Shown here: piece after piece, positions 32,801 to 40,763 of the stretch
How the letters are laid out: each line of letters starts with the position of its first letter
Position numbering within the stretch: the first letter of the stretch is position 1
Source of the DNA: JALYUA01 sp039933215
Lineage (GTDB): Bacteria > Acidobacteriota > Thermoanaerobaculia > UBA5066 > Gp7-AA6
Direction: 5' to 3'
NCBI GenBank assembly: GCA_039933215.1
Contig: JBDTOO010000009.1
Location: forward strand, 1 to 64,000
Length of the DNA: 64,000 bases
Program-made: the position numbers and the translations under genes
The notes under the pieces: model-generated
Told to the model about the DNA's origin: nothing
The model's database searches: none
The model's input: only the letters and a program-made list of their open reading frames with translations

Positions 32801-34785
32801 GTGATCCGCAGAGTGCCACCCTTGATCGCCGGATTCGGGGACGTCGTGAAGGACGGGACGAGGTCAGTCTGGACGATGCTCCTGTCCGTGAGCGTCTGCT
32901 TGTAACCGCCCGGCCAATCGACCGTCAGGTCGAATTTGTTGGCGTTCGCCGGGATGCTCGGTTGAGAACCGTTGACCGTGCTCACAGTCGTTGTCCCGTT
33001 TTTGAAGACCCAGGTGAAGCTCGAGGCGGTCGTGTTGCCCTGCGTTGCGGAAGCGTTGGCGACCCCGCCGGTCAAAACCTGAAGCGTCGTACCGTCGAAA
33101 CCGGCGATCGAGATCTGCGGCATCACGAACTGGATCGGGCCCGAGAAAAACGGCGGATCGTCACTCTGACCGTTGATGTTGCTGCTCTTCTCTCCGAATC
33201 GGAAGCTCTGGGTGCCCGGCGTCACGGGGAGGCCCACGCTCGCGCCGCAGTTCACGCCGTTGGCGAAGATGCCCGGTTGCCCGGCCGACGGATCGCAAGG
33301 GAAATACCCCGTGATCGAGAGGGCGGTGAGGTTCGGATCCGGCCCGAAGGTGAGTCCGTTCGTGTTGATGTCCCACGCGGCGCTCGTCATCGGCGAGCCG
33401 GTCGACGACGAGTCAGTCAGCTGGAACAGGTCGCCGTAATAGTTCGTCCCGACGCGGCTCTGGGCCTGCGCCGTCAGGTTGAGGTACGTCGCGTTCGCGA
33501 TCGGCTTGCTCGTCGGGTCCGCGGCGATGCAGGAGATGTCGATGTTGTCGGTCACCAGAAGGTGCTCGGGGTTCACCTGGGGATTCGTGGTCGTCGCGAG
33601 CCGGTAGACGTGCGCGATGATCTGGTTGCCGTTCGTCGTGACCACGGCTTCAATCGCGTCGCCCCGTCCGGTTGGCGGCAGGCTGTTCTGGTGCGGCAGC
33701 GAGTAGGCGCGGATCGGCGCGGTGCCGTTCGCGACCCACTTCGAGTCGTAGATGTCGACCGCGTCCGTCGGCGCGCTCCGGTGAACGAAGACCGCCGGGA
33801 ACGGGCTGCCCGGCGAGCCCTTGACGACCACGTTCGTGAACGTCCCGGTTAGTTTCCCCGCGAAAACGAGAGAGCTGCCGGTGTACTCGTAGACGTTCAG
33901 GCCCGCGGAGTTGTCCGCCGAGAAGACATAAGCCTTGCCGCTGACGTTCGCGAACGCGAGGGCGTTGGGTCCGTTCGCGGCGATGCTCGCCTTTTCAACG
34001 GGCGTTCCAGAATTGTCGATCTCCGCGACGCGCAGCGTCCGGCTCTGGGGCAGGTAGGCCGCCAGAAGCGTCTTAGTTCCCTGGCCCGGCACGGTCACCT
34101 TGCCGGACTTCAATGCGAAGACGCCGGCCCAGCCGAAGGTTCCGATCGGCTTGAGCGCCAGGAGCTCCGACGTGCTGTTGCTCGGGTTCGTCAGGTCGAC
34201 GATCTGGATGTTCCCCGCCGGGAAGTAGCCGTAGTACTTGTTGCTGCCCGCCATGTAGACCGCAGCCAGCCCCGAGGACGACGAAACCGGGGTCACGTCG
34301 ATCTGTGCTCCGAACGCCGGATCCGACCCGCCCGACGTCGTCGCCACCATCCCGCGGAGCACTCCGGAGGACGGTGCGATCCAGTTCGAGATGATGCGCG
34401 AAGAGCCGTCGGACGCCTCCGCGGCCGCCATCACCGACGCGCCCTGGTTGCAGTCGCAGTTCATGTAGATCAGGCCGCCGTTCGTGCCGCCGAGAACGGT
34501 CTTCAGACCGATCTGGATCAATGCGAGAGGGCCCGGATTCGATGGATTCGCGAGGCTCGCGCGGACGTAACCCCAGGTCGTCGCTCCGTAGATGTAAGAG
34601 TCTCCCCCTCCCGTAGACAGAAGGTTCGGGAGCGTCCCGCTGTATCGCGGATGGCTCTGCACGTTCTGGGACACCTTCGTCCCGCAATCGACCGCCTCAC
34701 TCGTCGAGGCGACGGCGGCAAAGCCCAGAATCAGCGCGAAGGTGAGAAGAGGAGAGCGGGTTCCGCGAAGCTTCGAGATGGCCAA
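29899..34785 (-). CDS. Giant secreted PKD-repeat protein with duplicated C-terminal module
   Basis: 1628 residues from TTG at 34785, supported by GGAGG six to seven bases upstream. Signal peptide about 1-31. The N-terminal ~500 residues are beta-rich and may form a propeller. From about 740 to 1525 come roughly seven PKD/Ig-like domains; several keep the WxFGD motif (WAFGD, WDFGD, WVFGD) and the SGPSTG opening. Two copies of a ~102-residue module (about 1129-1231 and 1528-1628) share DWR/DWA, dTG-(Y/F)WF, IEL, KVVDG, WVFYGALSN and AF. PKD arrays act as spacers or adhesion modules. No transpeptidase or type IX sorting tail is visible. It lies between Wzt and Wzm genes. Confidence 0.9.
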   Translation of the reverse strand: MAISKLRGTRSPLLTFALILGFAAVASTSEAVDCGTKVSQNVQSHPRYSGTLPNLLSTGGGDSYIYGATTWGYVRASLANPSNPGPLALIQIGLKTVLGGTNGGLIYMNCDCNQGASVMAAAEASDGSSRIISNWIAPSSGVLRGMVATTSGGSDPAFGAQIDVTPVSSSSGLAAVYMAGSNKYYGYFPAGNIQIVDLTNPSNSTSELLALKPIGTFGWAGVFALKSGKVTVPGQGTKTLLAAYLPQSRTLRVAEIDNSGTPVEKASIAANGPNALAFANVSGKAYVFSADNSAGLNVYEYTGSSLVFAGKLTGTFTNVVVKGSPGSPFPAVFVHRSAPTDAVDIYDSKWVANGTAPIRAYSLPHQNSLPPTGRGDAIEAVVTTNGNQIIAHVYRLATTTNPQVNPEHLLVTDNIDISCIAADPTSKPIANATYLNLTAQAQSRVGTNYYGDLFQLTDSSSTGSPMTSAAWDINTNGLTFGPDPNLTALSITGYFPCDPSAGQPGIFANGVNCGASVGLPVTPGTQSFRFGEKSSNINGQSDDPPFFSGPIQFVMPQISIAGFDGTTLQVLTGGVANASATQGNTTASSFTWVFKNGTTTVSTVNGSQPSIPANANKFDLTVDWPGGYKQTLTDRSIVQTDLVPSFTTSPNPAIKGGTLRITNTMQKAPNTNISSVDLAFSSGNCPAAQPAFSLTLPGSFSQTIPAPFDTPAPTTEGPYCVTLRYNYTPAGGNPTSKTVSNNLTVVIASAALVANVSGPSTGTVGSALTFTANASGGTGSFTYAWDCTYNSFTGGNFQAGTATQSCTFNRNGSQTPAVRVTDTAVPPHSAIAFANVNITGGTPPPTTINASVSGPSTGSAGTPLNFTANATGGTQPYSYSWACDYSVLAGSGQFVAGTQTKACTFTGNGVHAVAARVTDSASNGAVGTASINITGLAPPSNGFGVTGATQAGTTITVGAGQPITFTANEANASTYGWAFGDTSAGTGRTITKTYPKTGTYQGQLIVTGNGNQTTGTSIASFTVQVVTPPPSGAFTVSGANPNAAGTVFTASAGEEITMTSAEPNAITWGWDFGDSTQGAARSVKKTYSQLGTYTVKLFVTGNDADTHGLVISQFTVNVVSCVTSGTTLCLNANRFRATVDWAVPDQGKSGAGSAVALTGDTGYYWFFSPTNIELVLKVVDGRTFNGNYWVFYGALSNVEYTITIKDTTTGTVKTYHNPSGTTASLADVNAFPSPATPTSKVAEATSAAITVVCTPSTVAIGQQFSCQASPANTYSWDFGEDFPPRFQPGPNPNTHSYGHAGTVRVSASPNGGAEVGSTTVVVTAGSGGVAANISGPSTATVGTAVAYTGSVTGGTGPYSYAWNCEYDASTPSFTAGVAENPCTFSAAGSRTVALRVTDSATPTPATAVATKVVSISPPAGPGLPSAAFTLEGATLNPLTGKYETEIGRTVRFTATELNAASWGWVFGDGTIGGGAAPEARSVTHAYAAGGNFAGQLLVQGDGTHTVNLNIGSIPISVLACGADAQTLCLNNGRFKVKVDWRSDSGSGAATAVPVTTDTGEFWFLSANNIELLIKVVDGSAFNGHFWVFYGALSNFEYTITVTDTTTGAVKTYHNPLGTTASLADVDAF
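29902..30204 (-). repeat. C-terminal module copy 2 (101 codons)
   Basis: Second copy of the module in the PKD protein, ending right at the stop codon. It runs from the Cys of CLNNGRF to DVDAF. About two thirds of residues match copy 1 by eye, with IELLIKVVDG, WVFYGALSN and TVTDTTTG nearly identical in type. Confidence 0.85.
31093..31401 (-). repeat. C-terminal module copy 1 (103 codons)
   Basis: First copy of the module in the PKD protein, from the Cys of CLNANRF to DVNAF. It lies internally, followed by more PKD-like domains and then copy 2, so the protein seems built by duplicating a block of PKD domains plus module. Confidence 0.85.
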
Positions 34786-34920
34786 AACAGACCTCCGGGG
34801 AAGAGCGCGACGTTTGCCGATTATTTGACCCTATTTCAGATTCTCTCGGCCGTTGGCGAGAGAACGTGAAAGAGGGCTCCACCGTTTTCAGATCCCGACT
34901 CGACGCGGAAACGATGCGGA

Positions 34921-34956
34921 AAGAAAAAAGTGGGCGGGACTTGCGTCCCGCCCACT
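34921..34956 (-). terminator. Rho-independent terminator
   Basis: AGTGGGCGGGAC (34929-34940), loop TTGC, GTCCCGCCCACT (34945-34956): a 12-bp perfect stem followed on the minus strand by CTTTTTTCTT. It directly follows the gene at 34971-36587 and separates it from the PKD protein gene, which must have its own promoter in 34786-34920. Confidence 0.92.
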
Positions 34957-34970
34957 GAAAGAAACACCGA

Positions 34971-36587
34971 TCAGGAGGGAGAGGTCTGCCCCACCGGGCC
35001 CGTGCCCGCAGGACCGCTCGGACCACCACCCGTGTAACCACCGGGGATCGAAGGCGCAACGGGACCGTTGACGCTGAACGGGAATCCACCAGCTCCGACC
35101 GGCACGCCGAGCGGGTTGCAGGTGGAAGGATCGAGCTGCGTCGCGGGAGCCGCGGCCGTCAGGAAAGCCGCCGGACCCTGGAACTCATAGGAGACCCAGG
35201 CCTGATCCAGGACCGTTCCATCGGGGGGATTGGACGGGTTCAGGTTCCGGAACTCGAGGGAAGCCCAGCCAGCGATCGCGCCCGGCGGACGGGGGAACGA
35301 GGCGGGGCTGATCCGCTGCGTCTCGAGCGGGATGTTGATCCCGGCCGAAGGCGGCGGAAGCGGCGAAGGCAGGGGGATGTTGGTGACCGTCGTGGTGTTC
35401 TCGTCTTCGTCGTAGAAAACGATGGACGGGATCGGCTCCACCGCGGTGCAGGCGCCGGAGTTCGAACCACTCTGGTTGTTCGTCAGGTCCTTGAGGACGC
35501 CCGCGGAGGCACGCCACACGATCCAGTTGGAGGAGATGCCCGCACCCTCGAAGTAACGCGCCGCGTACTTGAGACCGAGGGGCTCGCGCTCGTCGCCGAA
35601 GCCCTGATCCCAGGGAGCGATGACCGAGAGGTCCGTTGGCGAGACGCCCGTTCCGCAGTTCGTGCAGAACGACTCCGTAGCCGGGTTCCAGTAGCGGCTG
35701 TAGAACGTACGGGTCCTCGAGGTCGGCGACTGGTCGAGACCGACGTTCTGGGGCAGCTGAGGAACATTGACGGCGTTCGAGAAGATCCGGTCGGACTCGA
35801 TGTTGACCGTGGACGCGCCGTAGGTCGGGATACCCGTGGAGGACGTGTAGATCACTTCGCCCCAGAGGTTGTTCTCGTTGCCGATCGCGTCGTTGGCGTA
35901 GTAGTTCGGGTCAGACGGGTTCGACAGGTTGCAGTAGTTGACCATGTCGATCGTGACGTAGCCGTGGATCAGACCGCTGATGACATCGTCCGGAGACGCG
36001 TCGCAGCCGTTCGAATCCGGCGTCGAATCGAGCGAGTCGAGAGTGTCGAGCTGGAACGTTCCGCCCTGCTGGAAGGCCGGCGAGGGATAGAGAGCCGTCG
36101 CCAGGGTGTTGTCTTCCGCGAGAGCCGGGGCGTTCGGACGCACGCGGAGGAAGCCGGTCGGGTAAACCGCCGCAGCCGAGTTGCGCTGACACACGTCGTC
36201 GGCCACCGAGTTGTGGCTCGTGTTGATCGGCGTGGTCGGGAGGTTGCCGCGCAGGATCTCCGACATCCGCATGGCCTGGATGTCGAAGCCCGTCAGGGCA
36301 ACGTTGAAGTCGAGCACGAGGAACGAACGCTCGTTGAACACCGAGACGTGGGCGATCGTCGGCGCCGCGGAGGCGTTTCCGATCGTCACGATGGTGTCGA
36401 GAGCGGGCGCGAGCCCGGTGCTCGTCGTGGTCTGCGGCGAGCCGTCCGCGTTGAACGTCACCTGGAACCAGGGAACGAGCAACGTCGCAGCCGGCCGCTG
36501 GTCGACGGTGCACGTGATGGCGCTCGCGCTGTTCGCAACCGCGAACAGGGCGACGATCGCCAAGCACGTCACAAAAGTCTTCTTCAT
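34971..36587 (-). CDS. Secreted protein of unknown function
   Basis: 538 residues from ATG at 36587, set by GAGGAG nine bases upstream. Signal peptide 1-23 (cut after SASA). The mature start TCTVDQRPAATLLVPWFQV, then IGNASAAPTIAHVSVF and LDFNVALTGFDIQAM, recalls a secreted protein type I associate with Acidobacteriota; its function is not known to me. Cysteines are sparse but paired (CTNCG near the middle). The last ~50 residues are Pro/Gly/Ser-rich. It forms its own unit: a 255-base leader upstream and a strong terminator downstream. No catalytic motif is recognised. Confidence 0.85.
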   Translation of the reverse strand: MKKTFVTCLAIVALFAVANSASAITCTVDQRPAATLLVPWFQVTFNADGSPQTTTSTGLAPALDTIVTIGNASAAPTIAHVSVFNERSFLVLDFNVALTGFDIQAMRMSEILRGNLPTTPINTSHNSVADDVCQRNSAAAVYPTGFLRVRPNAPALAEDNTLATALYPSPAFQQGGTFQLDTLDSLDSTPDSNGCDASPDDVISGLIHGYVTIDMVNYCNLSNPSDPNYYANDAIGNENNLWGEVIYTSSTGIPTYGASTVNIESDRIFSNAVNVPQLPQNVGLDQSPTSRTRTFYSRYWNPATESFCTNCGTGVSPTDLSVIAPWDQGFGDEREPLGLKYAARYFEGAGISSNWIVWRASAGVLKDLTNNQSGSNSGACTAVEPIPSIVFYDEDENTTTVTNIPLPSPLPPPSAGINIPLETQRISPASFPRPPGAIAGWASLEFRNLNPSNPPDGTVLDQAWVSYEFQGPAAFLTAAAPATQLDPSTCNPLGVPVGAGGFPFSVNGPVAPSIPGGYTGGGPSGPAGTGPVGQTSPS

Positions 36588-36842
36588 TATTGAGATCTCC
36601 TCGTTACGGTTAACTGCGGTAAAAATGCACGCTGGAGACTGCATCGTCTCGACGATCCCATCACCTCCCCTTTATTTTTTTCTTCTTCGCAAATCAATAT
36701 CGCTACGGACACACAAGTTTGGGAAAGTTTCCGTGGGCTGTGAGGGCATATTCGGTCCTGCCGGCGGGTGGAGTCAAGGGAAAACAGCGAAAATATGCTC
36801 CCGGATCATTAAATCGGGCCTAACCCCATCACCCGCCTCCTC
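36588..36842 (-). promoter_or_regulatory. AT-richer control region of the 538-residue secreted protein gene
   Basis: This 255-base gap is markedly richer in A/T than the genes around it. A weak promoter is possible on the minus strand: TTGACT (36772-36777) and GAATAT (36748-36753) with 18 bases between. A perfect palindrome ATCGTC-TC-GACGAT lies at 36643-36656, in the transcribed leader. A 24-codon frame preceding the gene and ending TAATG on its ATG exists but its ribosome site is too close. Promoter and operator are tentative. Confidence 0.35.
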
Positions 36843-38474
36843 TTAACGATTCAGATAGATGCTCCAGCCGCCCGGGTCCGCCGGGGACGTCGAAGCGATC
36901 GTCTTGGCGACCACGAGGTCGACGCGTCCGTCGCCGTTGACGTCCGCCAGGCGCACGCACTGCGCCGGGGAGTCGATCGCCGGCTCCTGGTCCGCCGGGA
37001 TCTCTCCGAACGACCCGTCGGCGCCCTGCAGGAACACACGGACCTTCTTCAGATCGCTGTCGGGGAACACCACGTCGTCCAGGCCGTCGCCGTTGACATC
37101 CCCCATCGCCACCGCGTAGAGGAAGGTATTGGCCTTTTTCTTACGAAACAGGATCTGCTTCTTCCATGAGCCGTCGACCAGCGAATACACGTTGACGCCG
37201 ACGGCGGTGATGAGAGGCTCCTGCATGAACTTGCTGTAGGCGTCGGCAAACGCGGGGCGCTTTCCGGCGTCCCGACCGATCGATCCCGGACGGGTCCCGA
37301 AATGGAACGCGTACGACTCCAGGTCCGAGAAGGCGATCGGCGTCATCTCACCCGAGCCCGTCCCTTTCCACACGAGGTTTTGCGACGCGAACACATGGCT
37401 GCCGATCAACAGGTCTGTCTTTCCGTCGCGGTCGTAGTCCCAGGTGTTCATCGTGTACGAATAGGCGGCTCCCGGGAGGCTGTCGCGGCGAAAGGCCCAG
37501 GACCGGCCTTTCAGAAAGAGGTAGGCGCGCACCTGGTTCAGGTCCACGGGGTCCTTGGACGTGTCGTCCGGGCCGTCGCGGGAGACGACGATGTCGAGGT
37601 TCTTGTCTCCATTCAAATCGAGCAGTGCGACCGACTGTCCCGAGAACTCCCTCTGAGGAAGTCCGAGCCGGCAGACCGCGAACCCGCCCTGACCGTCGCC
37701 GAAGTACGAAACGATCCCGCCGTTGTGGGAGACCGTGACGAAGTCCGCCTTTCCGTCCCCGTCGATGTCGCCCGCGTCGATCCCGCCGTAGTCCACGGCG
37801 TAGGTCGGCACGATCTTGCCGTTCTCGGTGAATGTGAGCGGCCACGCCTTGTAGTGGCCCTTTCCGTCCCCCAGCCAGACGTGCGGCTTCGGATCCCCGC
37901 CGAGACGCGCGGGCGGAGCGACGACGTCCAGGATCCCGTCCCCGTTCATGTCGTGCAGGACGAAGTTCGCCCTCCAGAGCCCCTGCCGGGGCAGGCCGGT
38001 GTCCGCGGCAATCTCGAAGCGAAGCGGAGACACCGCGCGAGAGGCCGCCACGTCCTCGAAATCCGCGAGGGGCACGACAGGGGTCCGCGCGAGCGGGGTC
38101 GGCGTCGGAGTCGCGCCCTCGGCGCCCTCCGGGCGGGCCGCGGCCGCGACCTCCGGGAGCACCTTCGGCGTCCAGACGTAGAAGTACTCCTCATCTTCCT
38201 TGAAGAACTTCACGGGCCTCGGCATGATCGGGCTGCGAAAGTGGGTCTCGTCCACCCGGATGAAGTCCTTCTTGGGAAAACGTTCCACGAAGTGGGTGTC
38301 GCTCTCCTCGACCACGTTCGGGTTCAAGCGGCTCATCATCCTGTTCGCGTTCGGCGTCGGCGTGGGCTGCGAGCCGGCCGGAGCGGACGGCGTCGCCGCC
38401 GCGCAGCCCCAGACGCCTCCGACGGCGAGGGACAGGGCGGCCCATCCGCCGAGATTCGCAAGGGTCCTTTTCAC
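36843..38474 (-). CDS. FG-GAP/VCBS-repeat lipoprotein
   Basis: 543 residues from GTG at 38474, supported by GGAGG four bases upstream. The N-terminus has a lipoprotein signal with lipobox VWGC (Cys24). A Pro/Thr-rich linker follows, then from about 150 onward six calcium-binding loops of the FG-GAP type: DMNGDGILD, DIDGDGKAD, DLNGDKNLD, DYDRDGKTD, DVNGDGLDD and DVNGDGRVD. These are expected to fold into an integrin-like beta-propeller on the outer surface or in the periplasm. It lies 73 bases after the Wzm-like gene on the same strand, suggesting co-expression with glycan export. Confidence 0.9.
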   Translation of the reverse strand: MKRTLANLGGWAALSLAVGGVWGCAAATPSAPAGSQPTPTPNANRMMSRLNPNVVEESDTHFVERFPKKDFIRVDETHFRSPIMPRPVKFFKEDEEYFYVWTPKVLPEVAAAARPEGAEGATPTPTPLARTPVVPLADFEDVAASRAVSPLRFEIAADTGLPRQGLWRANFVLHDMNGDGILDVVAPPARLGGDPKPHVWLGDGKGHYKAWPLTFTENGKIVPTYAVDYGGIDAGDIDGDGKADFVTVSHNGGIVSYFGDGQGGFAVCRLGLPQREFSGQSVALLDLNGDKNLDIVVSRDGPDDTSKDPVDLNQVRAYLFLKGRSWAFRRDSLPGAAYSYTMNTWDYDRDGKTDLLIGSHVFASQNLVWKGTGSGEMTPIAFSDLESYAFHFGTRPGSIGRDAGKRPAFADAYSKFMQEPLITAVGVNVYSLVDGSWKKQILFRKKKANTFLYAVAMGDVNGDGLDDVVFPDSDLKKVRVFLQGADGSFGEIPADQEPAIDSPAQCVRLADVNGDGRVDLVVAKTIASTSPADPGGWSIYLNR

Positions 38475-38547
38475 GAGTCCTCCATCATTCGAATTCGGTC
38501 GGTTCGGGCCGCAGAACGTCTCAGGCACCGATCCTCTTCCAGGGCGC

Positions 38548-39333
38548 TCAGATCACGTCGGCGAAATGAGGCCGCGCGCGGAAGAAGAGGGCCCCGCCGA
38601 GCGCCGCGACGGCCACCGCGAATGCCGTCAGAAACAGCACGGACCCGGGCTCCGGCCACGTGTGCAGCGTGAACGCCCGTCGGTACCAGTCCGTCAGGTG
38701 GGTGAGCGGATTGGCCGCGAGGATCGGGCGCAGCCGCGCCGGGACGAGCGACGCGGGGTACACGATCGGCGTGGCCCAGAAGACGATCGTCAGCAGGACG
38801 CCGATCGCGTGGGCGGCATCCCGCACGAAAGTCGTCACCGTCGCCGCCGCGCAGCCGATCCCGAAGGTGAGGAGGATCTGGACGACGAGCGCGGGCACGG
38901 CGAGCAGCGCCCATCCCGGGGAAAAATGGCCCAGGAGGGCGACGTAAACGCCGTACACCACGAAACCGATGATCTGATTGACGACGGCGGCGAGCACGAC
39001 CGAGAGAATCAAGGTCTCGATGGGAAAGACCGTCTTCTTGACCATGGCGGCGTTGTCCGTGAGCGCCGACGCCGACCGGGAGATCCCCTCCTGAATGGCC
39101 ATCCAGGGGAGCAGGCCCGCCATCAGGAACTCCGGGAAGCTCGCGAACCCCGCCTCGACTGGCGCCCGGAGGATGACGGAAAAGACCGCCGTGTACAGGA
39201 ACATCCAGATGACGGGCAGGGCGAACGCCCAGAGCACCCCCAGCCCCGATCCCGCGTAGCGGGATCTCAAGTCCCGGATCACCATCTCCTTCAACAGGAA
39301 GAGGCGCGCCGGAAAGGGTTTATGGCTTGACAT
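38548..39333 (-). CDS. ABC-2 type permease of glycan export (Wzm-like)
   Basis: 261 residues from ATG at 39333, usual length for Wzm/TagG. Six membrane helices are visible. The opening LFLLKEMVIRDLRSRYAGS and the segments LGVLWAFALPVIWMFLYTAVF, WMAIQEGISRSASALTDN and LTHLTDWYRRAF are typical of ABC-2 exporters of O-antigen or teichoic acid. It should pair with the Wzt-like ATPase at 28293-29546. The ATG has no Shine-Dalgarno sequence; the promoter just upstream would give a leader of only about ten bases. Confidence 0.9.
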   Translation of the reverse strand: MSSHKPFPARLFLLKEMVIRDLRSRYAGSGLGVLWAFALPVIWMFLYTAVFSVILRAPVEAGFASFPEFLMAGLLPWMAIQEGISRSASALTDNAAMVKKTVFPIETLILSVVLAAVVNQIIGFVVYGVYVALLGHFSPGWALLAVPALVVQILLTFGIGCAAATVTTFVRDAAHAIGVLLTIVFWATPIVYPASLVPARLRPILAANPLTHLTDWYRRAFTLHTWPEPGSVLFLTAFAVAVAALGGALFFRARPHFADVI

Positions 39334-39357
39334 GCAGGGAGGGGGTCGGATTATAGT
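39327..39357 (+). promoter_or_regulatory. Possible divergent promoter of the XRE operon
   Basis: On the plus strand, a consensus TTGACA (39327-39332) and TATAGT (39352-39357) with a long 19-base spacer. The -35 overlaps the first codon of the Wzm-like gene and the -10 overlaps that gene's own -10. Spacing is not ideal, so this is tentative; the adjacent XRE regulator could act here. Confidence 0.35.
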
Positions 39358-39377
39358 GGCGGAAGGTTATGTTGCAA
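39350..39377 (-). promoter_or_regulatory. Sigma70-type promoter of the Wzm-like gene
   Basis: On the minus strand, TTGCAA (39372-39377), 16 bases, then a consensus TATAAT (39350-39355). The predicted start is near 39343, ten bases before the ATG at 39333, which fits the missing ribosome site. It overlaps a possible plus-strand promoter. Confidence 0.7.
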
Positions 39378-39441
39378 TAGCATCGAAGATGGTCTCCGGC
39401 CTTCCGGATTTTCGACCCCTTCCAAAAGAGCAAAAGCACCC

Positions 39442-39819
39442 ATGTCGCCCCTGTCGCGCCGGAAGGTTCATCTCGTGGGCTCGCGCATCCGCGAGCTGCG
39501 CAAAGGCCGCCGCCTCACCCAGACCGAGCTCTCGGAGAAGATCGGGGTCGCGCAGTCGGATCTCTCCCGGATGGAACAGGGGGAGTACAAGGTGGGGCTC
39601 GACACGCTGTTCAAGATCCTCCAGGTCTTCGATCTCAAAATGGGTGAGTTTTTCGGCGAGACCGGGGACCAGGACGAGGGCGCCCGCGAGCTCGTGAGCG
39701 ACTTCGAAGTCCTTTCCGCCGACGCGCAGCGCGAAGTGCGGGATTTCGTGCGTTTCAAGAAGATGCAGGAGCAGGAGAAACCGGCCGCCGGGGAGCCGGA
39801 AGCCGAAGAAAAGCCTTGA
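39442..39819 (+). CDS. XRE-family transcriptional regulator
   Basis: 125 residues from ATG at 39442. A GTG at 39475 with GGAAGG eight bases upstream is an equally good start and would begin the protein at GSRIRELRKGRRLTQ, typical for this family. One Cro/C1 helix-turn-helix covers about 12-66 (LTQTELSEKIGVAQSDLSRM), followed by a ~55-residue acidic tail with no known sensor domain. It is the first of three co-directional genes and diverges from the Wzm-like gene. Confidence 0.9.
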   Translation: MSPLSRRKVHLVGSRIRELRKGRRLTQTELSEKIGVAQSDLSRMEQGEYKVGLDTLFKILQVFDLKMGEFFGETGDQDEGARELVSDFEVLSADAQREVRDFVRFKKMQEQEKPAAGEPEAEEKP

Positions 39820-39859
39820 GTTAGGGTGACAACTCCCGGACAATTGGAACTCCATCTCC

Positions 39860-40762
39860 ATGAGTGATCGTCGCAAGCACCTCGAGTTCCTCCGGAAGAC
39901 CGCACGCGACGCCGCGTGGGCCGGCGACTACGATCGCGCGCTCCTCCTCTTCGAGGACGGTCTCGGTCTCGCGCGCCAGTGGAAGGACCGGGACCTCGAA
40001 GACCTCTTCGCGTGCAACCGGACGATGGCCTTGATCGAGATGGATCGGACGGACTTCGACCTCTCGCGGCTGAAAGAGATCGTCCTCCGAAACCCCTCCG
40101 GCTACAACGGCGTGCTCGCGGCGTACGTCTCGGCGACGGCGCACGAAGCGCGCGGCGAATATCCCCGCGCCCGCTTCTACGCACAGTCGGCGCTCGCGAA
40201 GAGCCGCGAGCTCGGTCTCGAAGAGCTCGCGGGCACGTCGCTCAATCTCCTCGCGAACCTGGAGCTCCACGAAAGCCGTTTCGAAGCGGCGCGGACGCTT
40301 TTCGAGGAGGCACTCGAACGCCTCGAATCCGAAGGCGAAAGCCTCTCGCGCCAGGCGGCCGTCGCGTCCGACAACCTGGGCTACTGCCACATCGCTCTCG
40401 ATCACATCGAGGTGGGACTTCCGCTCATCGAGCGGGCGATCTCCGTCCTCGACACTCTCGGCGCGCGCCAGGCGATGGACTATCCCTCGCTCGATCTCTG
40501 CTTCGCCCACGTCAAGATGAGCCATCTCGACGAGGCCGAAAACTGGGGCATGCGCGCGCTCGGTCTCGGGCAGGAGTTCGGCCGCGAAGACGTGGTGAAG
40601 AATTCCCACTACCTGCTGGCCGAGACCTACTCCGAAATGGGCCGCGCGGACGCGGCGGACGAGCACTACGAAGCGCTCGCGAGCTACTACCCGGGCTTCC
40701 CCGCGCTGAAGAACTACCTCCGTCAGATCAGCCTGATGGAAGTCATCAATCTGAGAGCCTGA
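39860..40762 (+). CDS. Cytosolic TPR-repeat protein
   Basis: 300 residues from ATG at 39860, no signal peptide. The sequence is helical throughout with tetratricopeptide-like repeats: AAWAGDYDRALLLFEDGLGL (about 18-37), ARGEYPRARFYAQSALA, HESRFEAARTLFEEALERL, and DEAENWGMRALGLGQ. The last repeat is followed by a short helix. It lies 40 bases after the XRE gene and one base before the exported protein gene. Separate XRE and TPR proteins encoded together resemble the two halves of RRNPP-type peptide-sensing regulators, but that is a guess. Confidence 0.8.
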   Translation: MSDRRKHLEFLRKTARDAAWAGDYDRALLLFEDGLGLARQWKDRDLEDLFACNRTMALIEMDRTDFDLSRLKEIVLRNPSGYNGVLAAYVSATAHEARGEYPRARFYAQSALAKSRELGLEELAGTSLNLLANLELHESRFEAARTLFEEALERLESEGESLSRQAAVASDNLGYCHIALDHIEVGLPLIERAISVLDTLGARQAMDYPSLDLCFAHVKMSHLDEAENWGMRALGLGQEFGREDVVKNSHYLLAETYSEMGRADAADEHYEALASYYPGFPALKNYLRQISLMEVINLRA

Positions 40763-40763
40763 G

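Noticed and set aside
36590..36663. 24-codon leader peptide ending on the ATG of the 538-residue protein gene
   Set aside because: The ribosome site is only one or two bases before its ATG and the peptide has no regulatory run of codons; the TAATG junction is probably chance.
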